Assembly: GCA_019915015.1 (NCBI GenBank)
Contig: JAHBBC010000047.1
Location: 86,464-150,463 of the forward strand
DNA from: Auriscalpium vulgare
Taxonomy: Eukaryota; Basidiomycota; Agaricomycetes; Russulales; Auriscalpiaceae
DNA: 64,000 nt
Reading direction: 5' to 3'
The position numbers and the translations under genes were made by a program. The notes below the pieces were generated by a model. The model saw only the letters and a list, made by a program, of their open reading frames with translations. It was not told the DNA's origin and did not search any database. Shown here in pieces: positions 34,510 to 45,790 of the stretch (positions are counted from its first letter, which is position 1; every line of letters begins with the position of its first letter).

Positions 34510-36622
34510 CTGCAGGATTGCTTTTGGGCGGTTCGGACTATGTTCTCTGAGTGCTACCACGCCTGGGCGAGCGCGCCGAATTCTACACAAGGCCTTGCTG
34601 CTTTGAATACAACAACTATCTTTGAGCAACGCACTTCTGACCTGGCAAACATCCATGCTGATGGTTGGTGGGGCGAACACGAATGGACAGCGTTTCCACA
34701 GCCCTACGACGCGACAGCACCATATCTTGCATACATCCCACTCCCAACAGGAGACCACAGCATTCAATTGGATGTGGAAATCTTGTGGAAAACTCCTCTC
34801 AAACGCGAGATGGTGCAGACATCAGAGAAACCCCGCCTCTACTCGCTAGCTGCCTCATTCCTCGGACGACTTGACAAACGTGTCGAATGGGCCAAAGACA
34901 TGAAGAGGCAACTCGAGCGCGCCTCATTGACGGACATGGCAGAGACAATCACCATCCCCTACGACGCTCTTCTCCGTGCACGTGTAGCTCGCGCCGACAT
35001 CCGTGACGGGTTGCCAAGCTGGAACCAGCTCTTGATGTGCGTCAGAGCAGCCCAGCGAGGACTCCTGGAGGTGACGGCCTTCATTCTTTGGTGGCGCGAC
35101 ATCGACCATGGTGGGCACGACAATGCTATCACAGGAAACGCACGGAGAGCGATGAGGGGCAGCATTGTGGCGGACAGCTTTGCTTACCGTGACATCTCGC
35201 GACATGGCTACCCGGTATTCCTTCCTGTGGACCTTTCAACGGTTGTGTTGGACTTCAAACTGAGGGTCAGGGGGACCAAGCGAGGAACGCGCGTACAAAC
35301 AGATGGGAACGAACACCGCGGTCCTATATTAGAGCACGACGGCCCGCTTTGGTTCTACCCGCCTACAACCGATGCGCACGCGAAGTTCGAGGCGGCCGCA
35401 AGAGGATACGTGGAACGTATGGACACATGGAAGCCATCCGCACAATATCAGAGCGTGAACAGAAAAGGGAAAGGTAGGCAGTAATCTGTGCAACGTGCGA
35501 TCAATAACTCACAGATATCCCAAAGACCGCAGATGGGTACGGGAAGTGCAACTTCCAGAGCTTCGACGCTGGCTGGACGATCGGCCTAGTGATCGACCAG
35601 AGTACCTGCCCAGCCCGGTCGCCATCTGGGACCAAGCTATGCTGCACGCTTGTGATCACCGCATCCTCAAAAGCCTGCAGGAACCTCGCAGGTTCGATCT
35701 ACCACCCCTGCGCCTTTTCTGGGGCCGCGCAGAGGCGCTGCAAACAAAATTCTATTTGCGCGCGCAGCAGCTGTACGCTTCAAGTGAACGAAGGATAGGA
35801 GCCAGACAACCAGGATTCACAACGCAGGGGTGGCGCGATTTTCTCAGTGACACATACTGGAAGAAAGCAACACCAACGATGGACGAACACTTCGACCCGA
35901 CGAGCGACTACATTTTCAACAGTGAGCTGTTCTACCAGTTTGGGTCGACGACTTTCTTCACACCTGAAGACAACATACAAATCAAGGCCGGTCAACACAT
36001 ACCCATCACGCCGATGGCCTGTGGATGCCAGGCAAATAATGACACGTTCGACAACTTCGACAACCGTGCAACATTCATCTATAAGCTCACACTTCACTCT
36101 TTCCTCCTTGATCTTGCACAATTGGACGCGGAGTTGGGTCTTGGCGGATCAGATGCTGGAAGGAACCTGGCACAGGCCCATGCATGCAACACGCGCAGCG
36201 AGCTCCTGATGCGTTTTGTCTTCTTCAATGGGGTGGACCGCTCGCCGGCGTGGTCCACGGCGGATGTAGCGGATAGGATGGGTTGGCTGTTGGTATTGCG
36301 TGACATGGTCGCTGCGTACCCAGTCCAGAAACACCTGGCAAGTGACACAACAGGTTTCGATCCGAAAATAAAGAAGCAGGTGGAGAACATGACATGTGAA
36401 CCGGAAGCACATGTCCAGCAGGTAGAGATATATTTACTTGCTGTCCTCGCTGATACCATGAAGTCTACGCTTGGTATCTATCCACCACCGCTTCTATTGC
36501 CTCCCAAGTACTATACCTTAGCGTGCCATACCCATCGCCGCAGTCATGTATGAGTCTTATTTCAATGCAAGGAAAGCTACAAACAAGTTGGACAGGTGGG
36601 GTTGGCGTGAGAACTCGTAACT
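34510..36622 (+). CDS. Cargo gene 4: two-part hypothetical protein near the right end of D
   Basis: The function is not recognised. The first part is open to 35483 (MFSECYHAWASAP at 34540, then HEWTAFPQPYDATAPY and RRAMRGSIVADSFAYRD). The second continues from about 35515 to 36550 (RRWVREVQLPELRRWLDD, then FGSTTFFTPEDNIQ and KYYTLACHTHRR). GT...AG borders at 35474-35514 or 35481-35514 are short for an intron, and only the second restores the frame, so a small frameshift is possible. Residual coding (NARKATNKLDRWGWREN) runs on to 36622 in another frame. An acceptor at 34506-34512 suggests an upstream exon that I cannot place. Element C is inserted 20 bp after the last stop. Confidence 0.5.
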
Positions 36623-37714
36623 TTCAAGACGACCCTTGGTTACTTGGGGTTAATGGGCCAATGCACGCATGGCAGTACAATTACTCTTCATCATTTAGGG
36701 GGGAGGGGGGCTTGGCCATCCAACATACAACTGACTGCCTGGTGTAGTTATGTCCTTTTTGAATATGTTGGAGATATAATACTTGGGGTTAATGGCTCTG
36801 GCTCCGCGTGCAGGAAAGTGACTCTGTGACTGTATTGAGATGTCAGGGCAAAGTTGTGGTGATGGGCACCCACATGTAGTAGGGTGGTAATGTCACATGT
36901 GTCCAAAACCAGATCCCTAGTACAGCACTAAAGGGGATATTGTAATGTGTGTGAGCAAGTGAAAGAGACAAGTGAGGGGCAGTGCAAGCGCATGGGGAAT
37001 GGTCAGTGCTGTCAAGAAGTGTGGAAGAGGTGTCCTACAATGTGGAACAAGACAATATGAACGGAATAGAAGACAATGGAGATGTGGCGAGCAATAGAAT
37101 GCACTCTGATATAGGAGGGAGTTGTAGGCAACTGCTGCGATGTTGTGACACTGCAATTTTTCAGAGGAATGCACTGGAATGTGTGTGCAATGGTTGGAGT
37201 GGTGGAGCAATAATTAGAGCACTGGCACAATCACAGAACAATTGGGATCAGAGAAATGCAGCATGAGCTCGAGAGCTGAGCTGTACTATGGTCGGAGGAT
37301 AGGCGTGACTGTGGAGGTACTTGGCAGTCACAGAGTTATCGGAGTAGTGTGGCGCACATGTTCTAACAACAATCTCGATGATCAAAATGTCATATGAAAT
37401 CCTGCCAAGATGTGACAGCAGTCTGTGCTCAAGGTCATGTGGTCGCAGTCAAAACAATGTGCGAGTGGTTGGATGACTGTGTGTGGGGCATGCAACTGAG
37501 TCGATGGTCTGAGTGTGGTGTCCAAGGTATGATTCCTATTGCGTGAATGCCCTGCGAGACTCCAACGGTCACAACTCTGGCTCCAATCTTGCGAGCGTTG
37601 AGAGACTAATTGGGTGGTTGGAGCTTGTCTGCGCAACTTTCTGACCTCCGGAATTGCGTGACTGTCGGCTTGTCAAAAGTGTAAACATTGGAAAATGATT
37701 GCCTCGCAGCGAGG

Positions 37715-38953
37715 TGACAAGCCTCGTCCCGCGCGCTGAGATGAATTCTTAACTATCTTTTTGCAGTTTCAACCAAGTCCTTGGTCACATTACCTAGGCC
37801 TTCCCGTGCCACAATGAGAACACTCTGCCGACTCCCATGCTACTCGCACTAAGCACCCGACCGCATGCCCAGTCGCCATACGCTAGCCAGCACAACATTT
37901 CCCATGCCTGTCATGGCGCATCAGATTTGCATTAGACTTGCACAGCCTGGTCGCACGACAGCCACACCCGGCGCTACACAGTGCTGGTGCTCCCACGCCA
38001 TCCGAGTACTGCCCCAGTTGCCCATTGTCCGCACCACTGTCCCGACCGCTCCAACACCCTCTGACTCAGCGCTCCCGACATGCCCGCTCCCCTCCAACAC
38101 ATCCTAGCATCTATCGACACATGCTACCATCTCATATTCATGAGCGCCTTGCGATTGACTCGCAACCCAGCCACTCCACATGTTGGAAGCATTGCCACAT
38201 TCACGATCGGAAGACGCAGCCTTGTGTCACCATTATCGGACCACCGCTATCATGCTCAATATGGCACGCCTTGTCTGTTCCCATGCTCCCCGAGGCTGTT
38301 TCCCACAGTCAACAACAGAGCGGATCATTTCCCGCGCTGTTTCCTTGTCCTTTGACAGTGCAGATCACTCGCTCGACATTGTCCCCTGCCTCGTTCCTCG
38401 TTGTCTGACTGTCGCATGACTCCCCCGCATTGTCCGTACCATTTGATATGATGCTGCTATCTTTCCTTTGTCTTTCTGATGTCTCTGTACTTACTTGATT
38501 GGACACGCACTGTATTTGTCACAACATATAAATAGTTGTCGGATACTCTGTGCAATGCAAGTTACGTTCCCCCTCATCGCTCCCAGCACATTTCATTTGT
38601 GCACTCTTGTCGCCTTCGTATCATATAGCGGTCAACACCGGTTGACTGCTCTGGCGCCTTAGCCTCAGCCATCGTCTTAGCCTTTGTTCTCGCTTCCTGT
38701 CTCATCGCTCCCATCTTGTTCCATCCTTGTTGCCTTTGCCCGAGTCATCGATTGCAGTCGCGTTGCAGTCTTCCGGCGTCGCTCGTCTTGTCACTGTCGC
38801 GCCCTCAATCGGAACGCCATAGGTTTGATCGGAGATGGTCGTTGCTTACTCCGGGACTCCTGACGCTCGCTCGCACACACATCAACACCTCGGTAGCGCT
38901 CTAGGGATCTGGTCGACTCTGCTGTTTACTGCCCTACCTGGTGGTGTCCATCA
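37715..38953 (-). mobile_element. Old solo LTR of the Gypsy family, CpG-depleted
   Basis: It begins TGACAAGC at 37715 and ends GTGTCCATCA at 38953, the reverse complement of the LTRs at 49159-50449 and 62343-63638. The TATA element is conserved (TATAAATAG, 38527-38535). Differences from the full-length LTRs are dominated by CG to TG or CA changes. No internal retrotransposon sequence adjoins it. Flanks CAGCGAGG and GCGGAACG give only a weak 4-bp target duplication. Confidence 0.75.
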
Positions 38954-39220
38954 GCGGAACGAGGAATATCATCAGCGTGAATGCACTTGGTAGATCTTGG
39001 TCTACACACAGGGAAATATGCACTGGCTAATACATCACAAGTCCTGCAGACTCCAGTACCCTAACCATTGTGTGTGCATTTATTGTAGCTTTCTGACAAT
39101 ATATAATATGTGTATATTGTATCAGGGAAAAGGCAAGAATTTGATAAAAAGAGCAAAGTGTATTGTAGGGTAAGAGGGGATAGAACATTGATACAGACTA
39201 TCCACAGCTGTTCAATGAGT

Positions 39221-39310
39221 ATAGCCTTCTAGTCTAGTGGTTACTGCTCTTAGACTATGTTATGTACTCATAAACTGCATGCTGTGGGTTCAATTCCCTC
39301 TATGTGCGCA
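39221..39310 (+). ncRNA. tRNA-like sequence in element C
   Basis: It shows A box TAGTCTAGTGG and B box GGTTCAATTCC with a weaker T stem. It is the inverted counterpart of 6165-6250. Confidence 0.5.
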
Positions 39311-39939
39311 TTTTTAATAGTAAAAATATTAGGCCCGGGTATTGTAATAGCCGGAGTAGAGAAAAATGACGTAGCAACCGGATCAATTGGTAGAATGCCC
39401 TCTAAAACTACGTCATCTTTCTCTGCATCAACCGTGGGAACTTTCTACCAAAAATGGAAACTCTGAGGCCTCTTTTTCTGATCACAGAACAATTTGAATC
39501 ATGAGCATATCAGTGTTAGTTAGCTTGCAAAACGCAAAATACTCGCAGACACGAGTGTCTTTTGGAGCGAGGATGTAGAAAAGCATTGGGCAGAAGCTGC
39601 TTAGCTAAGAATTACTGAATTTGGCAGGTGGAACGACGCGACTTGACCGTGTGAGACCATTTCCTAAAGCGACTTTCCTGACGGGCACTTTTTGGCCTGA
39701 CTGGTTGGAGAAAAAAACGATTAAGAGTAATCGTAATTACCCCGTTCCCCTTTGTTACCCACCCAAGTACTATACTCTGGCATGTTCGAGCCATCGAGAG
39801 AATCATGTTTAACTGTATAAATTCGTATCTTACACTGAATTGAGGGAGACGAGAAGCGTGGGAACAAACAACTATATATGGGGAGGAAGATGAAAGTTGC
39901 ATGGGGGTCCAAAAAGCGCGACTGGTGCTTACATAAGAA

Positions 39940-39957
39940 ACGATCCAAGGGAATCGT
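39940..39957 (+). repeat. Terminal hairpin of element D
   Basis: ACGATCCAAGGGAATCGT: 5-bp arms ACGAT/ATCGT, one mismatch, one further pair, loop AAGG. Its complement begins ACGATTCCCT, the motif found 30 nt inside the left end of D. It is followed by AACAATTGCAG, which matches the B shell. Confidence 0.65.
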
Positions 39958-40644
39958 AACAATTGCAGTGTTCCAACATCGCAGCACTTGCTTACAACCT
40001 ATCCCATATCGGAGCGCATTCTATTGCTCGCTGCGTCTCCATTGTGTTCAATTATATTCATATTGTCTTGTCCCACACTGTAGGACACCTCTCCCACACT
40101 TCTTGACAGTACAGACCATTCCCCATGTGCTTGCACTGCCCCTCACTGGTCTCTTCATCTTTAATGGTCATACACACAGTGTCTGATCACTCACAGTTAC
40201 TTGCATCATGTGTTCTTACGTCTGGACTCCCGTTGATAATTCTCCAAACGCTTGCACATTCCGATCATCACCTCCAATCACACACCCCACGCACATATGA
40301 AACACTCTGTTCGTCTTTGGGATCCTGACACTTGCTCACACACATTACAATATCCTCTTTAGTGCTCTAGTAGGGATCTGGTTTTGGACACATGTGACAT
40401 TACCACCCTACTACATGTGGGTACCCAACACCGCAACTTTGTCCTGACATCCCAATACATCACAGAGTCACTTTCCTGCAAGCAGAGCCAGAGCCATTAA
40501 CCCAAGTATTATATCTGCAACATATTCAAAACAATATAACTATACCAGGCAGTCAGTTGTATGTTGGATGGCCAAGCCCCCCTCCCCCCTAAATGATTAA
40601 GAGTAATTGTACTGCCATGCGTGCATTGGCCCATTAACCCCAAG
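39958..40644. other. Non-coding right arm of element A
   Basis: The arm aligns with B at 44669-45351 and 47973-48657 and, inverted, with the start of C. It ends GGCCCATTAACCCCAAG, with a subterminal ATGATTAAGAGTAATTGT palindrome-like motif at 40592-40609. Confidence 0.75.
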
Positions 40645-41574
40645 TGAAAACTGCATGGCATATTTTTGGGATCTTTGGACTACATTTAGCTCTCCAGGAG
40701 AGATCATGCATATAAAAACGGACAAGGCAAGGAGTTTGGCAGACTAGTTGCTGACGCTGTAATCACTCTTCCCCCTGTTTTTAGTGGTCCAATTCGAGAT
40801 CCTTTTCTGAAAAGACAAAGCCAGTATAAGATATTTGAATGGATGGCTTTATTGCACTGGTATGTCATACCTATTGGAACAGAGCTTGGCTTCAATCCTA
40901 TTGTTCTTGCACTTTTGCTGAATTTGTTGAGATTGTTGATTTTGCCATGGCAATCAAGCCTTATACCAAAGACGATCTCCGGGAGTGTCATATGAAGATC
41001 GCCCACTTTCTGAAAGAATATGAAAGGATATATGTGGGCAGTGATCCAGAAAAGGTTTCACGTTGTCGACTCTGCATCATGCAATTGATTCATATTCCAA
41101 CTCATATTGAATGGTATGGGTCTATAAGAGTAGGTTCTCAAGCCACTGTGGAGCGTGCTATAGGGGAGATTGGCCGTAAAGTCAGGTCTAAAAAAGCCCC
41201 ATTTGCAAATGTGGCTACTATCATATATGAGAGAGAGCTTTTGCGTGTGCTGTTATTGCATTATCCCCTCCTGCAAGTAAGCAAGCCAATGCCGCCAAAA
41301 AGACGGTTCAAAAAGGAGATTAGAATATTGAAGTCTGAGAGAAAAAAAACCAGATTCACAATTCAATGTCTTTCTCAGGCTATCTACCAGTATATCCAAC
41401 AGCCGATTGATAGAGAGGTTGATATTTGTCAATGGACTAAGCATCTTCTTAACACTGGACACACGCTATCTTCTCGACTTGCAGAAGCAAATTCCAATTC
41501 CAATCACAGATCAGCATACACTTTGAAGGGAAATCAAAGGCGAAGAACCAATATTTGGAAAGGCTTTAGCGTTT
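40645..41574 (+). pseudogene. Tnp2-type transposase, middle piece, with two frameshifts
   Basis: This resumes the transposase cut at 5732: GAAAACTGCATGGCATATTT encodes ENCMAYF directly after the right end of A. The reading frame shifts near 40735 and again near 40915 (single-base changes or undetected introns). It then runs open to GFSV at 41574, where element B cuts it. The late part contains a conserved block (GSQATVERAIGEIGRKV) and a basic tail. It is colinear with the N-terminal piece but beyond simple splicing. Confidence 0.7.
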
Positions 41575-42004
41575 ACGATTACTCTTAATCGTTCTTTTCT
41601 CTAACCAGTCAGGCCAAAAATGTGTGTTTGGATCGTTACCAAAGGAAATTATATCCCACGGTCAAGTCGCGTCGTCCCACCTGCCTAATTGAGTAATTCT
41701 TACCTAAGTAGCTTCTGCCCAATGCTTTTTCACACCTTTGCATCTCAAAAGACACTCGTGTCTGTGAGTATTTTTGTTTTTTCAAGCTAAATAGCACAGA
41801 TATGCATATGATTCGAATTGTTCTGTGATGAGAATAGGAGGCCCCACAGTTTCCGTTTTTGGTAAAAAGTTCCCACGCATGGTGCAGAGAAAGATGACGT
41901 AGTTTTCGAGGGCAAACTGCCAATTGATCCGGTTTACTATGTCCATTTTTCTCTACTCCGGCTACCACAATACCCGGGCCCAACTGTTTCAGTACTAAAA
42001 ATCC

Positions 42005-42094
42005 ACGCACAGTAGGAATTGAACCCACAGCACATGATTCATAGCTTTCATAATATAGGCTAAGAGCGTTAACCACTAGACTACAAGGCTGCAT
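42005..42094 (-). ncRNA. tRNA-like sequence in B unit 1
   Basis: It keeps the A box (complement of CCACTAGACTA) and B box (complement of GGAATTGAACC). In unit 2 only the A-box half survives (45352-45395) because the dimer junction falls between the two boxes. Confidence 0.55.
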
Positions 42095-42482
42095 ATCTAT
42101 AATAGTTGTGTATAGCTTGTATCAACCTTCTACCTCCTCGTGCCTTACAACACATTTTGCTCTTTCTATCAGATTCTTGCCTTTTCCCTGATACAATGCA
42201 CACATATTATATATCGTCGGAAAGCTACAACCAATGCACACACAATGGTCATGGTGCTGGAGTCTGAAGACTTGTGATGTATTAGCTAGTGCGTATTTAC
42301 CACCTGTGTGTAGACCCAGGTCTACCAAGCGCACGCATGTGTAAGCCTACAGCTTACTACATACATTTTTCCTTTCTCTTTTCTCTCTCATCGGACTCGT
42401 ACATAGCATATATTCTCGTCCCCGTACTTACGCACCAGCGCGCCCCGGCAATCACCGTGCCGCTGCCACGTCACAGTCGCGT

Positions 42483-43931
42483 CGCGTTGATACGCCTGCC
42501 CAGCCGTCTAGCAGAGAAACCCCCGACTTCTGGCATTTTCGGCATCTTCCGAATCACGTGACCTCAGCCCGCCGGCCTCGGTCCGCACCATCAGGTTTCA
42601 CTACCACCCCGCAGCGTCTATCGGAAGCGCCCCAAACGCACTTGAAATAGCCTACACGCCCCACCAAGCGCCCCGAGCCACACACCACAATCCTACGGCC
42701 CCCACAACAGTCACACAGTGGCTATCTGACTCGGAGCCATGCGCCACAATCCTTCCCCGCCGTGATGCGCCACTGTCAATCACACTTCCCTTCTGCGTCC
42801 CCCGATTCCTCGATATTCCCCACATCTTGATCCACGATACGGTCCCGCCTATGTTAATCCACAGCCGTCCGAGATAGGCAGGAGCGCTACACAGCGAGCC
42901 AAGACCGCCCGTCGTACGTCCCTCCCTTCAGTTTACACTTAGAATACATGGGATACCCCGCTCGACTTTACGATACACCACCAGCGCCTTACGACCTGAG
43001 CGCTAGCCGCGCTTTACACACTTCGCCCCCTAGCGGCGATCGTAAGTCAGAACTAAACCTAAACCATCCTTAATTCAATGATCCTCTCTTGCCACATCCC
43101 TCGTATAATTACTCCCCCGCGTGCACTTCGTACACCCCGTGATATCTGACCCATGTCTCCCGCGTTTTAGATCGTATTTGTCTTCACTATGTCAACGTCC
43201 GTACGATATGGATTTCTGACTTGCTTGGCATACAAATAGTTCTGAGTTGCTAGAAGACGGAAGAACAAGTTACTATTCCCCTCGTACTCAGGATCTCGAA
43301 AGAGCTTCTGAAGTGGTCTGACTTCACCACAACCGTCGCTCTAGCTCTTAAACGCACGAAACTTCGACACCAATACCACCCGCAATATCAATACGAATAC
43401 CAATACCACGACCCTCAACAAATCCCTCTCGCCCTTCGAAATCTCCCTACGCCTCACTACTCTCTCCCTCGACACCCCGCACCTTCAACGCAGAGATCAG
43501 GCCTATATACGCCCCTCTGTTCCTTCGTCACCACCTCGTACTTCTTCCCTCTCGTCCTTGATATATTCCCCCGACCATTGCCACCGCTGCGTAATTCCCC
43601 TTCAACTTTCGAAATAGTCCTCACGTCCCTTCCAACATTCCTAGCTTCTGTGACACATTCTTGGGAGCTCGCCCGTCGCGTCTCCAGCACTGCATCATTT
43701 CGGTGATCCGTGCTATGTCTAGCTCGCACGCCCTATTGTCCTCTCCCCCAGCCTCTCGCGCCCTCCGATCCAAGTCCTAGTCACCGTGTCCCACTCGTAC
43801 ACCAAGCAGGATTTGCCGTGCGTAGTCTCGGGACCCTGACTGCACTCCCTCAAATTGATACGTTCACTACTGCGCTCTGAGGATTGGACATCAATATATA
43901 TCCGCCTCACTACCAGTTGGACACCCATCAG
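42483..43931. other. B-specific 1.45-kb block, copy 1
   Basis: This block is present in both B units and absent from A (join near 6640) and C. It is non-coding, CpG-moderate and without visible TIRs. Its borders (ACAGTCGCGT|CGCGTTGA and CCCATCAG|TGTTCGC) suggest either deletion from A or insertion in B. Confidence 0.65.
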
Positions 43932-45790
43932 TGTTCGCTCTGCTCTCTCTCTCCTCATCTACAACTGCCTCTCCTGTACCCACACTCCTCTGCTTCCTAG
44001 CAATCCCGACTTGGTTCCTTTCTGTGTCGCCCGATTATCGTCTTTGAGTGTTTCCGCCGCATGGCGGTCTCCAGCATGTGGCCAATGATAAGCCTCACTC
44101 CGTGCTCCGATGCATTTCTTCACCAATTTTCGCACTTTTGACAAGTTAACAGTCATGCAATTCTGGAGGTTGGAGAGTCACACACATGAGCTCCAACCAC
44201 CCGATATAGTCTCTCTGAATGCTTGCAAGATTGAAGCCAGAGTTCTGACCGTTAGTGTCTCGCAGGGCATTTGCACGATCGGAATCATACCTTGGACACC
44301 ACACTCAGACCATCAACTGAGTCGCACACCCCACACGCAGTCATCCGACCACTCGCACATTGTTTCAACCACATCCACGTGACCTTGAGCATAGCATCCT
44401 CTCACAGCTGTCACAACTTGGCGGGATTTCGTATGACATTTTGATTGTCGAGATTGTTGTTAGAACATGTGCGCCACACTGCTTCAATAACTCTGTGACT
44501 GCCGGGTACCTCCATAGTTGCGCCATTATCCTCCATCCATTGTCCAGCTTAGCTCTTGAGCTCACACCACATTTCTCTGATCCAGATTGTTCTGTGATTG
44601 CGCCAGTGCTCCAATTATTGCTCCTCTGCTCTGACCGTTGCACACGCCATTCCAGTACATTCCTCTGAACAATTGCAGTGTTCAACATTGCAGCACTTGC
44701 TTACGACCCATCCTATATCGGAGCGCATTCTATTGCTCGCTGTGTCTCCATTGTGTTCAATTATATTCATATTGTCTTGTCCACACTGTAGGACACCTTT
44801 CCCACACTTCTTGACAGTGCAGACCATTCCCCATGTGCTTGCACTGCCCCACTCGTCTCTTCATCTTTAATGGTCATACACACAGTGTCTGATCACTCAC
44901 AGTCACTTGCACCATGTGTTCTTACATCTGGACTCCCATTGATAATTCTCCAAACGCTTGCACATTCCAATCATCACCTCCAATCACACACCCCACACAC
45001 ATATATGAAACACTCTGTTCGTCTTTGGGACCCTGACACTTGCTCACACACATTACAATATCCTCTTTAGTGCTCTAGTAGGGATCTGGTTTGGACACAT
45101 GTGACATTACCACCCTACTACATGTGGGTACCCAACACCGCAACTTTGTCCTGACATCCCAATACATCACAGAGTCACTTTCCTGCAAGCAGAGCCAGAG
45201 CCATTAACCCCAAGTATTATATCTGCAACATATTCAAAACAATATAACTATACCAGGCAGTCAGTTGTATGTTGGATGGCCAAGCCCCCCTCCCCCCTAA
45301 ATGATTAAGAGTAATTGTACTGCCATGCGTGCATTGGCCCATTAACCCAAGTTCATAATATAGGCTAAGAGCATTAACCACTAGACTACAAGGCTGCATA
45401 TCTATAATAGTTGTGTATAGCTTGTATCAACCTCTACCTCCTCGTGCCTTACAACAACACATTTTGCTCTTTCTATCAGATTCTTGCCTTTTCCCTGATA
45501 CAATGCACACATATTATATATCGTCGGAAAGCTACAACCAATGCACACACAATGGTCATGGTGCTGGAGTCTGAAGGACTTGTGATGTATTAGCTAGTGC
45601 GTATTTACCACCTGTGTGTAGACCCAGGTCTACCAAGCGCACGCATGTGTAAGCCTACAGCTTACTACATACATTTTTCCTTTCTCTTTTCTCTCTCATC
45701 GGACTCGTACATAGCATATATTCTCGTCCCCGTACTTACGCACCAGCGCGCCCCGGCAATCACCGTGCCGCTGCCACGTCACAGTCGCGT

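Larger units (their letters stand above)
36643..39734 (+). mobile_element. Element C: inverted A-family copy inside D
   Basis: It begins CTTGGGGTTAATGGGCCAAT (36643) and ends with hairpin ACGATTAAGAGTAATCGT (39717-39734), the reverse complement of the A/B ends. Flanks are A (36642) and A (39735), that is T|T on the other strand. Compared with B it lacks the 1.45-kb block and part of the left arm, and it carries a 1.24-kb solo LTR (37715-38953). Its sequence is more diverged from A than the B units are. No coding capacity was seen. Confidence 0.8.
7381..39957 (+). mobile_element. Element D: 32.6-kb Helentron-like element carrying Rep-helicase and cargo genes
   Basis: The left end CTTGCTGGGAGTGGGCC (7381) resembles the CTTG ends of A/B/C, which read CTTGGGGTTAATGGGCC. 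The right end is a hairpin, ACGATCCAAGGGAATCGT (39940-39957), the same design as the A hairpin. The motif ACGATTCCCT occurs at 7411-7420 near the left end and, inverted, in the right hairpin. Flanking bases are A (7380) and A (39958). In both B units the corresponding site is uninterrupted, which marks D as an insertion, although the predicted empty site differs from B by about two A residues. Contents left to right: Rep/Pif1/USP gene (minus), acidic multi-exon gene (minus), 321-aa gene (plus), dioxygenase-like gene (minus), a repeat-rich 7.7-kb tract, a plus-strand gene, and nested element C. Without C it would be about 29.5 kb. Confidence 0.7.
5733..40644 (-). mobile_element. Element A: Helentron-like non-autonomous shell, interrupted by element D
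   Basis: The left end is an 18-nt hairpin, ACGATTACTCTTAATCGT (5733-5750). The right end reads ...GCCCATTAACCCCAAG (to 40644), which is CTTGGGG on the minus strand. The same two ends bound elements B and C. The flanks are T (5732) and T (40645), so insertion was T|T with no obvious target duplication, and removing the insert leaves the Tnp2 frame open. The shell proper is 5733-7380 plus 39958-40644, about 2.33 kb, matching one B unit minus its extra 1.45 kb. It encodes no protein. Everything between 7381 and 39957 is element D. Strand is given by polarity from CTTG end to hairpin end. Confidence 0.8.

Noticed and set aside
7381..39957. A Starship-type element with a tyrosine recombinase captain
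   Set aside because: No tyrosine recombinase (R...H-x-x-R...Y) was recognised in the interior; the ends and the Rep-helicase point to a Helitron-class element.
5733..40644. A single 35-kb element bounded by the A ends
   Set aside because: Both B units run uninterrupted across the positions 7380 and 39958, and a second pair of related ends sits exactly there. The interior is better read as element D inserted in a 2.3-kb shell.
45340..45360. Unit 1 of B as a separate insertion into unit 2
   Set aside because: That would leave unit 2's missing 472 bp and hairpin to the left of 41575, but the transposase gene is there instead.
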